A stretch of 32,690 nucleotides of DNA from the NCBI GenBank assembly GCA_022573485.1, contig JACZTW010000004.1, forward strand, positions 1 to 32,690, read 5' to 3'. Made by a program: the position numbers and the translations under genes. Under the pieces are notes generated by a model. That model did no database searches. It saw only the letters and a list, made by a program, of their open reading frames with translations, and was not told the origin of the DNA. The DNA is from Planctomycetota bacterium (lineage in GTDB: Bacteria; Planctomycetota; Phycisphaerae; UBA1845; CAIVHJ01). Position 1 is the stretch's first letter. Each line of letters begins with the position of its first letter. This document shows, piece after piece, positions 1 to 8,000 of the stretch.

Positions 1-2
1 AT

Positions 3-764
3 GTGCTGGAACACCCGACCCGCTCGCCGCCCCGCTACTTGACATTCCAGCAGTTCTTCGGCGGGCAGCACGCACCGATGCCCGTCCGCTTGGCGCTGTC
101 CGTGACAAAGACGGGCGATGCGACAGCGCGCTTCATTCAATTGACCAACCGCGGGAACGTCGAGACGCTCGAGTTTGCCTGGCCCGATCCGGCGATCAAG
201 AAATCGATCCCGGCCTCCGTGCCCGGCCGACATCCGGGTCATCCGGAACACGCCCTGGGACAGGACCGATTCAAATCGGTGTGTGCTTGCATGTACATTG
301 AGGGCACGGTCGTCCGCTGCGATATCTATATGCCGCTTGTATTGCTTGAGACCTGGCTGCCGCTCCGACGGGCCAGTCGCGACTTCATTGACGCCGGGGA
401 GATGGCGGATGCGCGGGAGCGACTGCGCGCCTTCTTCGCCGGTCGCAATCAAATCCGCATCAACGGCCGACGTGCAGCGGCGAGTGCGGTTCGGGTTTCG
501 TTCCTCGGCCCCGATGCCATGTCGATCGATGAACCGGGTCTCACCCGCTGGCGGGCGCAGGTGGAGCGGTTGGGCGCTTGGTCGGCGCGCGTCGGCGTGC
601 GCCTGACGTATGAGACCGACGTCCCAGTCAGTCAGGTCGAGCTCGTCTGGGATCTGTTCAACAATGTCGTGCTGGACGCCGCCGTCACGACGGTATTCGG
701 TGATTCGCGAAACGAGAAAGTTGTGACACCCTACAGCCCAAGCGTGTCATGGTCTCACCGCTGA
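3..764 (+). CDS. hypothetical protein, probably truncated at the left window edge
   Basis: Open frame from the window edge to 764, GTG at position 3; no recognised domain. Confidence 0.6.
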   Translation: MLEHPTRSPPRYLTFQQFFGGQHAPMPVRLALSVTKTGDATARFIQLTNRGNVETLEFAWPDPAIKKSIPASVPGRHPGHPEHALGQDRFKSVCACMYIEGTVVRCDIYMPLVLLETWLPLRRASRDFIDAGEMADARERLRAFFAGRNQIRINGRRAAASAVRVSFLGPDAMSIDEPGLTRWRAQVERLGAWSARVGVRLTYETDVPVSQVELVWDLFNNVVLDAAVTTVFGDSRNEKVVTPYSPSVSWSHR

Positions 765-964
765 CGGTTCAGCAATACTCTCTTTTCCGGCCGGCGGATT
801 ATTATCGAGGTGATCCGGAGACGTTGCTGGCCGAGCGTCGCCGGAGATTGCAAGCGGCCAGAGAACTGCGAAAGCAGGAGAACATCAAACTGCGACAACG
901 GCTGATCCCATGGCCGGACGACAAAACTACCCCTTATCCAGAAAGGCAGATTGTCTCACTTTGA
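749..964 (+). CDS. small hypothetical protein (71 aa), overlapping the end of the preceding CDS
   Basis: ATG at 749 overlaps the upstream stop by 16 bp; charged, helical composition; no recognised domain. Confidence 0.45.
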   Translation: MVSPLTVQQYSLFRPADYYRGDPETLLAERRRRLQAARELRKQENIKLRQRLIPWPDDKTTPYPERQIVSL

Positions 965-1034
965 GTGAAACATATCACGACGGCTCCACGCATATCAAGT
1001 GAACTCCCGGTCCTTCTTCTTTCTTCCCTCTTCC

Positions 1035-3035
1035 CTATTTCTTCTTAGCGTCGTCCGCCATTTTCTCCAGTTTCTGAAGAAACTTGGGCATCCTGATTGA
1101 TTTGCGTCCGGTGGATTTTCCGGGGCCGCCGGGTTTGCCGCCGCGCTCCTCTTCCTCGCGGAGGTGCTTGCGGATGCGGCGCTGCTCGACCAAACCGAAG
1201 AAATTGCTGGCCATGATGTACAGCGTCAAGCCCGAAGGTGCGTTATAAAAGAACAAGATCATCATCGCGCTCATGACATACATCATCATGCGCTGCTGGG
1301 CCATTTGGTCGGCAGCCTTACCGGTCGCTTTGGCGGCGGCGGCCGGCTTGGGCATGAACTTCTGTTGCAGCCACATGCTGATGCCCAGCAGCAGCGGCAG
1401 GAGATTGAAAGAGGCCACGGTGCCGATCAATGGAATATCGAACGGATGATCGAAGTAGAACAGCGCATCGGGAACAGTCAGATCGTTGATCCACCAGAAG
1501 AACGGCTGATGGCGCATGGCCACGGTCGAATTCAGGGCGCCGAACAGGCCGGCCCAGATCGGCATCTGGCACATCATCGGCAGGCACGAGAGCATCTGCC
1601 CCGCCGGGTTGACGCCTTCCTGCTGATAGAGCTTCATGGTCTCCTGGTTCAGCCGAGTCTTGTCATTTGCGTATTTCTTGCGGAGTTCCTCCATCTTCGG
1701 CTGCAAAGTAGCCATTTGTCCCGCCATGCGGGCCATGCCGATCTGGCTCTTCTTGGTCAGGGGATGGAGGCAGGTTCGGACGATGATCACCAAGAAGATG
1801 ATGGCCATCCCGTAGTTGTAAGGCGGCACGTAGTCATGGCAGGCCTTGAGCAGCCAAACCATCGAATTGACGAACGGCGCCCATTGGCAGCAGTAATAAT
1901 CCACTTGAAGCAACTGCATATAGTTGCGCGAAAGATAGAGGGGGTTGCCTTCGAACACTTCTCTTGATTTGGATCCGAGATAGCAGTCGAATGAGAACGT
2001 GGTGCTGCCCTGAACCGGCACGCGAACCGCCGAATTGATCAGCCGAAAGCTGAGATCCTCGGTTTGGCCGTCTTCTTTGGACAGCCGGACGGCCTGCGCC
2101 GTCCAGGACGACGGCGACCCGCCCGTGCCCTTATTCAGCGCCACCGCAACAGCGAAGAAGCGGTTCGTCAGCCCACACCACGCAAAGCCGGCCTTCGATT
2201 GGTCGCTGTGAAGAAGTGGTTCGCCGGAGCCCTGTTTGACCTTGCTGTTTTGAAGTGACTCAATGTCGATCTGCCCACCGATGTCGAAGCCGACCGTGAC
2301 GCGACGATAGTCGATGCGCGATACGACGGACCCGTCGGGCGTTCGCAATCCCTCGCGCGGCACGCCGGTCGGGCCCAATTGAGTGATGATGACCTCCGCA
2401 GACTCGTCGCCGAGATTCTCATAACGGAGCACCAGCTCGAGCGCATCGGGGGCCTGCTCGCCCGACGGCGCCCGGAGAATGTAGGTCTTGGTCAGCCGGC
2501 CGATGGGCTGATCCTCGCCCTGGCGGAAGAACTCGATCCAGAATACCGCGCGTTCGGTTCCGTCGATGGTCTCGCGTTTGGCGTGCCAATACAGTTGGTC
2601 TAGCTGAAAGCTTTCCTCACCCCGCCTCAGATTGATGCTCTCGGTGACGAATGAGTACAGCAGCGTCTCATCTTTTAGTTTGACCGGCCCGATGATTGGA
2701 TAAAACTGTTCCTTGCGGATTGTTTCATAGTGGTCCCTCAGCCGCGCAGAGACCATCCCACCTCCGCGGTTGCTCAGCGTGAGCGCCAAAGCAAATGGGC
2801 TTTTGATGTTGGGATCAGTGCTGCCCAATTCGATGAATTGCTCGGCGTCCACGCCGCGCGCCTCCATATCGCGCGGCGCGCGGATAACCGGATCGGCCTT
2901 GTGATCCGCCGTTACGACTTCTTGCTGTGAAGCGGGTGGCGGCGGCTCAGGCCGAAACGCCCGGGTCAGCAGGTTCCAAACCACAAACGCCAGCAGGGCG
3001 GCGATGAGGGCTTTGAAGAGATTGTCTTTATCCAT
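1035..3035 (-). CDS. yidC: membrane protein insertase YidC/Oxa1 family
   Basis: N-terminal TM segment plus periplasmic domain, then the conserved C-terminal core (NYGMAIIFLVIIVRTCLHPLTKKSQIGMARMAGQMATLQPKMEELRKKY..., MPIWAGLFGALNST, SGLTLYIMASNFFGLVEQ). Confidence 0.95.
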   Translation of the reverse strand: MDKDNLFKALIAALLAFVVWNLLTRAFRPEPPPPASQQEVVTADHKADPVIRAPRDMEARGVDAEQFIELGSTDPNIKSPFALALTLSNRGGGMVSARLRDHYETIRKEQFYPIIGPVKLKDETLLYSFVTESINLRRGEESFQLDQLYWHAKRETIDGTERAVFWIEFFRQGEDQPIGRLTKTYILRAPSGEQAPDALELVLRYENLGDESAEVIITQLGPTGVPREGLRTPDGSVVSRIDYRRVTVGFDIGGQIDIESLQNSKVKQGSGEPLLHSDQSKAGFAWCGLTNRFFAVAVALNKGTGGSPSSWTAQAVRLSKEDGQTEDLSFRLINSAVRVPVQGSTTFSFDCYLGSKSREVFEGNPLYLSRNYMQLLQVDYYCCQWAPFVNSMVWLLKACHDYVPPYNYGMAIIFLVIIVRTCLHPLTKKSQIGMARMAGQMATLQPKMEELRKKYANDKTRLNQETMKLYQQEGVNPAGQMLSCLPMMCQMPIWAGLFGALNSTVAMRHQPFFWWINDLTVPDALFYFDHPFDIPLIGTVASFNLLPLLLGISMWLQQKFMPKPAAAAKATGKAADQMAQQRMMMYVMSAMMILFFYNAPSGLTLYIMASNFFGLVEQRRIRKHLREEEERGGKPGGPGKSTGRKSIRMPKFLQKLEKMADDAKKK

Positions 3036-3137
3036 AATTGTCGTCGATCACAAGCTGTTCCGTCAGCCGCCGCATATCAATCCCCGATCCCTGATCCCTT
3101 TCCCCTTCCCCTCCCTCTCATTCCCCTGTTGCTCTGG

Positions 3138-3320
3138 CCCGGATGATTCACCGCAGAGAACGCGGAGAACGCAGAGTGTTGTAGAGAAAGAAGTTGCGAG
3201 CGATCATGAATAGGCGTTGCTTTGACAGTGTGGATCGCCCGTCGTTCTGCCTCGGCTTCGCGAAGTCTTCTTCTCTTGCGTCTCTGCGGTCTCTGCGTTC
3301 TCTGCGGTGAATTATCCGGG
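3138..3320. repeat. 183 bp inverted-terminus intergenic element, copy A
   Basis: Ends CCCGGATGATTCACCGCAGAGA ... TCTCTGCGGTGAATTATCCGGG (21/22 inverted match); the interior aligns with 13715-13898 read in reverse complement. Confidence 0.85.
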
Positions 3321-3327
3321 TTAGCCG

Positions 3328-4191
3328 TCACCGGCCTTCGTACAGGCGTTCGCCGAGAAAGTCATCCAGCTCCGGCACGGCTTTGACTTTTGCGACAGCC
3401 TTGTCGATGTCGTATTCCACGCGGACGAATTCAATCTTGGGCAGCACTCCGCCTTCGGGTGCGGCGGCTGGGTCGAGCATGATCGGCTTGTCCTCGTTGT
3501 TGTCATTCAGGGTGAAGTCATCCAGAATGCTGTCGTAGTTGTGCAGCAGGACATAGCAGGCCCGCGAATCCTGATCGCGCGGCTGGCCCACACTGCCGAC
3601 ATTGATGATGGCTTTTTCGTCGGGCGACAATTCAAAGATGTTCGGCTCGGGCAATTCCGAAGGCGGGTCGAAGTAAGGATCGTCCAGAAAAACGCCCGGT
3701 ACGTGTGTGTGGCCGGTGAAACAGGCTCGCTGGCCTTCCTCCAGGCGCTCGAAATTCGCGAGAATCTTGTGTGGGTTGGTATAGACATCTTCCGCAAAGA
3801 GGTATTCGTTCACCGGCCGCCGCGGCGAAGCATGTACGAACAACAGTTCCTTAAGTTGGACCCGAAAGGGCAGGCGGCCCAGAAACTCCCACCGCCGGTC
3901 ACGGGCGGCTTTGTGCGGTTCGCGCTCGAACACGTCGCGTGTCCAATAGCAGGCCCGCTCAGCGCCGATGTTAAAGTTGTACGGCTCATAGAAAACCGCT
4001 TGATCATGATTCCCGCACATACTAAACCGCACCCGCTCGATCACCAGGTCGAGGCAGTCGCCGGGGCTGGCCCCGTAGCCGACCACGTCGCCCAGACAAA
4101 TGATGTCCTTGATCCCTCGGCCGTCGATATCGGCGAGCACCGCTTCGAGGGCTTCAAGGTTGCCGTGAATATCAGAAATTATCGCAATCAT
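3328..4191 (-). CDS. metallophosphoesterase (calcineurin-like, YfcE/protein-phosphatase type)
   Basis: MIAIISDIHGNLEALEAVL, CLGDVVGYGASPGDC, GNHDQAV, FTGHTHVPG, NVGSVGQPRD motifs. Confidence 0.93.
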   Translation of the reverse strand: MIAIISDIHGNLEALEAVLADIDGRGIKDIICLGDVVGYGASPGDCLDLVIERVRFSMCGNHDQAVFYEPYNFNIGAERACYWTRDVFEREPHKAARDRRWEFLGRLPFRVQLKELLFVHASPRRPVNEYLFAEDVYTNPHKILANFERLEEGQRACFTGHTHVPGVFLDDPYFDPPSELPEPNIFELSPDEKAIINVGSVGQPRDQDSRACYVLLHNYDSILDDFTLNDNNEDKPIMLDPAAAPEGGVLPKIEFVRVEYDIDKAVAKVKAVPELDDFLGERLYEGR

Positions 4192-4409
4192 GTGGCAGCA
4201 GAGCAGTTATAAAAAGGTCGCGAGTTTAGAGTCCGGACTCAATGGGTTGCGCCAGAGGTCTCCACGCCCAAGGGAACGCAAGCGGCTGCCCATGTTAGGG
4301 TTTGGTCGGCATGACGTCAAATGTTCGGTCGTGGGGCATGAGAAAGAGAAAAGAGAAAAGAGAAAAAGGGAACGGGAAAGGGCTCTCCCCGGCAAGTGCG
4401 TGCTACTCG

Positions 4410-4458
4410 CTACTGGATACTGGTTACTGGATACTGGATACTGGATACTGGATACTGA
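4410..4458. repeat. tandem heptamer array, 7 units of consensus ATACTGG
   Basis: ctactgg atactgg ttactgg atactgg atactgg atactgg atactga read directly. Confidence 0.9.
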
Positions 4459-4484
4459 CTCCTTCGGCCACAGCCGAAGGAGTC
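4457..4484. repeat. perfect 12-bp-stem hairpin with 4-nt loop, upstream of tsaB
   Basis: GACTCCTTCGGC CACA GCCGAAGGAGTC. Confidence 0.85.
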
Positions 4485-4491
4485 GGGAAGC

Positions 4492-5271
4492 GTGCCAAAG
4501 GCGGAGCGGTCGCGTAGAATTCCGATCGTGGCGCACGAACCGAACATCCTGGCCATCGAAACCTCCGGGCGCGTCGGCAGCGTGGCATTGGCCACCGGCT
4601 GCGAGTTGAAACAGTCCGCCAAATTCCGCGCGGATTTCAGCCATGCCGCGGAACTTCTGCCCACGATCGATGAGTTGTGTCGCCCGCTGAACTGGACACC
4701 CGGCGACATCGATCACGTTTACCTCTCGATCGGTCCCGGCAGCTTCACGGGTTTGCGGATTGCCGTCACACTGGCGCGGACCCTGGCACTCTCCATCAAG
4801 GCGGACATCGTCGCCGTTGCGACACTCGAAGTGATTGCCCAGAATGCATTGCTCGCGGGTGAACCTCCGCCGCACGTGGCGGTGCTCCTGGACGCCAAGC
4901 GCGGGCAAGTCTACTCAGCCGCATTCGAGCGGGCAGAGAGTCGATATGCACCAACTGTCGATGCCCGTATCGCCGACCCAATCGAATTCCTCAACGGTCT
5001 GCCGCAGCCGGTGTGCGTCCTCGGTGAAGGCATCACGTATCTTCGGGAGGCGTTGGCATGTGTGGCCCACACGGAACTGCCGGAAGCACTGTGGCCGCCA
5101 GGAGTGGAAACGGTTCTCAAGCTGGGGTATGAGAAAGCGCAGCAAGGACAGTTTGAACAACCCACTGCCTTGGTTCCGGTCTACCTCAGAAGGCCGGAGG
5201 CGGAAGAAGTGTGGGAACGGCGACACACCGGGAAAGGGAAGAACGAATCAGGTCCGCACGCGCGCGATTAG
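4492..5271 (+). CDS. tsaB: tRNA threonylcarbamoyladenosine biosynthesis protein TsaB (true start may be GTG near 4531)
   Basis: NILAIETSGRVGSVALA ... SIGPGSFTGLRIAVTLARTLAL ... VAVLLDAKRGQVYSAAFE. Confidence 0.92.
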   Translation: MPKAERSRRIPIVAHEPNILAIETSGRVGSVALATGCELKQSAKFRADFSHAAELLPTIDELCRPLNWTPGDIDHVYLSIGPGSFTGLRIAVTLARTLALSIKADIVAVATLEVIAQNALLAGEPPPHVAVLLDAKRGQVYSAAFERAESRYAPTVDARIADPIEFLNGLPQPVCVLGEGITYLREALACVAHTELPEALWPPGVETVLKLGYEKAQQGQFEQPTALVPVYLRRPEAEEVWERRHTGKGKNESGPHARD

Positions 5272-5408
5272 GCTCTGTCTGAAAACACCCAAGGAGCCGC
5301 AGATCCCGGCGCGCCGGGAAAATCCCGACTTGTCGGGAGTCTGCGCGAGGCCTCGCGCGGGTTAAGACCCGCGGCTCTTTGAAAGAATCTGAGTTTTCAG
5401 ACAGAACC
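5271..5408. mobile_element. MITE-like element, family TAGGYTCTGTCTGAAAAC, copy 1 (flanked by TA on both sides)
   Basis: TIRs GGCTCTGTCTGAAAAC / GTTTTCAGACAGAACC; TA at 5269-5270 and 5409-5410; homologous in reverse complement to 7894-8000. Confidence 0.8.
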
Positions 5409-5593
5409 TAGTCGCCCAATCCTGCAAACAGAGCCTGAAGCAGGATGTTCGCGAACGTCGTGGAGGTCGTCTCCAGGCCCTGCAACACGGCGTCTCGCAC
5501 ACCCGGGCTGCACGAGGTCACTTGAAACAGGGCTCCTCCGGAGCACAAGGCCATGAGCAAGATCCGCCGGTATAATCTCGATCCCAAACGCAT
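5408..5593 (-). CDS. tiny putative lipoprotein/exported protein, paralog of 5784-6020
   Basis: MRLGSRLYRRILLMALCSGGALFQVTSC... signal peptide with lipobox-like VTSC; GGGAG ribosome-binding site upstream of ATG 5593 (ORF track extends to 5644). Confidence 0.6.
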   Translation of the reverse strand: MRLGSRLYRRILLMALCSGGALFQVTSCSPGVRDAVLQGLETTSTTFANILLQALFAGLGD

Positions 5594-5685
5594 CACTTTC
5601 TCCCTATATTCTATGCCAGACAGCGAGGTAGAGGTCTCGATCAAGCCCTCATGCTAAATTGTACTCGAAGCGGGGAGGCAAGACG

Positions 5686-5758
5686 CACAAAAAAACAGTC
5701 AGCGGGCCGCCGGCGGTGGCGAATATGAGGAATCGCCGCCTGCGCTCCGCTGACTGTT
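5686..5758 (-). terminator. Rho-independent terminator on the minus strand downstream of the 5784-6020 gene
   Basis: AACAGTCAGCGG ... CCGCTGACTGTT 12-bp stem with inner GGTGGCGA/TCGCCGCC pairing; minus strand continues as a T7 tract (plus strand acaaaaaaacagtc). Confidence 0.85.
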
Positions 5759-5783
5759 GGTCTCTTGATTCCGGGCCGGACGA

Positions 5784-6020
5784 CTAGACTCCGCCGCCGG
5801 TGAGCCCGTCGGTCAGATCGTCATCCTGGCCGCTGTTGTCCAGGGACTGGAACAATGCACTGGTGAGCGACAAGAGCAAGATGTCGGTGGCGCCGTTAAG
5901 CCCCCCGAGAACCGTTGATCGGATTGACTGATCACATCCGCTCAGTTGGAAGGACACACCGCCCATCCCAATGAGCGTCATCCAAGTCATGATTTTCTTC
6001 AAACATTTTCTTTGACGCAT
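5784..6020 (-). CDS. tiny putative lipoprotein, paralog of 5408-5593
   Basis: MRQRKCLKKIMTWMTLIGMGGVSFQLSGC lipobox; GAGGAG ribosome-binding site 7 nt upstream of ATG 6020; alignable with the neighbouring small ORF. Confidence 0.65.
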   Translation of the reverse strand: MRQRKCLKKIMTWMTLIGMGGVSFQLSGCDQSIRSTVLGGLNGATDILLLSLTSALFQSLDNSGQDDDLTDGLTGGGV

Positions 6021-6256
6021 GGATCCACTCCTCAATTCGACTGCCGTCGGCCACCCGGACTCCAGGTCCCATGCAGTCTCGCGGGTTTTCGATGCTCGGC
6101 GGATCTGTACTTGGCCCCAGCGACAGACAGCGCTGAGGCTCGTGTAGTATCATCGGCGGAAACCCCTCACCGGTTTAGCGGTTCGCGTTTGCCCGCCGGA
6201 CGGGCCGGAAATGCAGTTCGTCGGCCCCACGCCGGCCAGAAGCGGACAATCGGTCG

Positions 6257-7075
6257 TTAGCGATAGGCCATGGCGCCCAATCTCGCATTGAGATCGGCCA
6301 GAGAGAAATTCTGCCCCGGGCATTCAGTCTTATGAGTAACGGCCCCATGGGTTAAGAGGTTCTGGCGAGGGATGTTGCAGGTCCGCATCAGATAGCTGAC
6401 CAGATTCGCCAGCGAACGCATCTGGGCCTCGCTGGGGCGGCCACCACTCTGAAAATTGCCCACCAGGCAGATTCCAATGCCGTAGTCGTTGTAGCGGTTG
6501 TCAGGGGTCTTGCAGTGGGCCCCGTGCTTTTGCTTGACCCATCGCGGTCCGACTTGAATTTGGCCGTCGGGCGCGCCCCGGCCGTTGCCGAGGACGAAAT
6601 GATAGCCGAGTTCATTCCAGCCTCGCACCGTGCGGTGATAGCGGTCGAATTCGCGAGCACTGCCCGAATCGCTGGCACTATGATGGATCACGATATACTG
6701 CCAAGGTCGCCGGATTCCGCCGGGCAAATCAATGCTTGTCGGAAGCCCCCGTCGCATTGAGTAGGGATCGGGAGCGCGCACGGGGCGTCGCGGGTTTCGC
6801 ACGATTGTCGCCCGCCTGAGCGGCGCCCGGGTTCGCGGGATCAAGAGGGGATCAGGCAGATGGGATGCGCTCCGGCTGGTGGTACTCGTGCAGCCCGCCT
6901 GAATCAGGACCACACAAACGACGAGCATCCGTGCCCACCTGGGGCCACTTCTGTTCGCCGGAGTCGGTGCGGGGTCAAACTGCCGGGGCGAGCCTGTCAC
7001 ACTGAACTTATCGGTTATCCAGGCACCGCTCGTCAAGGACTTATTCTCCCGACCGACTTGTAATTTCGCCCGCAA
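6257..7075 (-). CDS. N-acetylmuramoyl-L-alanine amidase-like (Amidase_2/PGRP fold) lipoprotein
   Basis: MLVVCVVLIQAGC lipobox; YIVIHHSASDSGSAREFDRYHRTVRGWNELGYHFVLGNG ... NRYNDYGIGICLVGNF ... LLTHGAVTHKTECPG. Confidence 0.92.
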   Translation of the reverse strand: MRAKLQVGRENKSLTSGAWITDKFSVTGSPRQFDPAPTPANRSGPRWARMLVVCVVLIQAGCTSTTSRSASHLPDPLLIPRTRAPLRRATIVRNPRRPVRAPDPYSMRRGLPTSIDLPGGIRRPWQYIVIHHSASDSGSAREFDRYHRTVRGWNELGYHFVLGNGRGAPDGQIQVGPRWVKQKHGAHCKTPDNRYNDYGIGICLVGNFQSGGRPSEAQMRSLANLVSYLMRTCNIPRQNLLTHGAVTHKTECPGQNFSLADLNARLGAMAYR

Positions 7076-7233
7076 CGGGTCGTTTCATCGCTCCGCGCCG
7101 CAAACGCAGACCCTCTCGCCCAGCACGGGGCCTCCCGCACCTCGACGCCCGCCACCGGCCGGCGAACGAGATGGGCCATCCTGCCCCGGAGGGTCTGTAT
7201 GAGACAAAGATTCCTGCCCTCTTTGATTTCCGT

Positions 7234-7288
7234 GTGCTAAACGGCAAGCCACGGGATGCGTCGTTCGCAGTGGCTTGGCCGTTTGGCA
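7234..7288. repeat. inverted repeat related to the CGTTTRGCA family
   Basis: GTGCTAAACGGCAAGCCAC ... GTGGCTTGGCCGTTTGGCA; core GTGGCTTGCCGTTTAGC shared with 23434-23489 and 24509-24575. Confidence 0.75.
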
Positions 7289-7649
7289 GACCTCACGAAC
7301 AATCGAAAGAAGCAGAAATCAGAGGCACCACCGTGAGGGAGTGCTTTGCAGTCCATCGCCCCTCCGGGGCGAGCACGACAAGCAAAACCCCTTCCCACGG
7401 GTTCCGCGTCCCGCTGCGCCGGGACGCGCCGCCCGTAGCTACAACCCTTGACCCCCTCAGGGTCATTCCGACAGAGCCCGCATGTCTCACTCGCGGTACC
7501 AGCCGGATTAGCGGAAGATCGTTCGGTTATGTTGCTGGGTGCGGAAGCACGAATTCGAGGTTGATCCCGTTGTGGCCGACCCGAGGGTAACCTGCCGATA
7601 GAACAAACATACACAAAAGCCAAGACACCAGAGCAAGCGATCCCAAATC

Positions 7650-7865
7650 GTGGCCAAGAATCACGCAACAAAAGAGCCGCTGCACCAGCATGACGAACAG
7701 GCGCTGCCTGCGGATGACCAGCGCACCCGCAAAATCATGCAACTCCGGCGGGCCATTCAGGCGGGCACTTACGACGAGGAAGAGAGCCTCAAGCACTTGC
7801 TTGGAAACCTGGGCGGACAGGCCTCGGACGAGCGGGAAACCGAGCCGGATCCCGAGCGGCCGTAG
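7650..7865 (+). CDS. possible FlgM-like anti-sigma factor / small regulatory protein (71 aa)
   Basis: GTG start; RTRKIMQLRRAIQAGTYDEEESLKHLLGNL resembles the FlgM C-terminal helix pattern; weak ribosome-binding site. Confidence 0.4.
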   Translation: MAKNHATKEPLHQHDEQALPADDQRTRKIMQLRRAIQAGTYDEEESLKHLLGNLGGQASDERETEPDPERP

Positions 7866-7893
7866 GACTGCGATCGCACGATCCCCATCGAAC

Positions 7894-8000
7894 GCTCTGT
7901 CTGAAAACTCGGATTCTTTCAAGAAGCCGCGGGTTTCAACCCGCGCGAGGCCTCGCACAGACTAAAGTCTGCGGCTCCCGGGATGTCTCCAGATAGAGCC
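7894..8000. mobile_element. MITE-like element, family TAGGYTCTGTCTGAAAAC, copy 2 (diverged)
   Basis: GCTCTGTCTGAAAACTCGGATTCTTTCAAGAAGCCGCGGG... ending ...CCAGATAGAGCC followed by TA; aligns with the reverse complement of 5271-5408. Confidence 0.78.

Noticed and set aside
1164-1967. 267 aa plus-strand ORF within yidC
   Set aside because: Antisense shadow of yidC; H/Q/R-rich.
4410-4458. Possible CRISPR-like array
   Set aside because: Units are contiguous 7-mers without spacers; simple tandem repeat.
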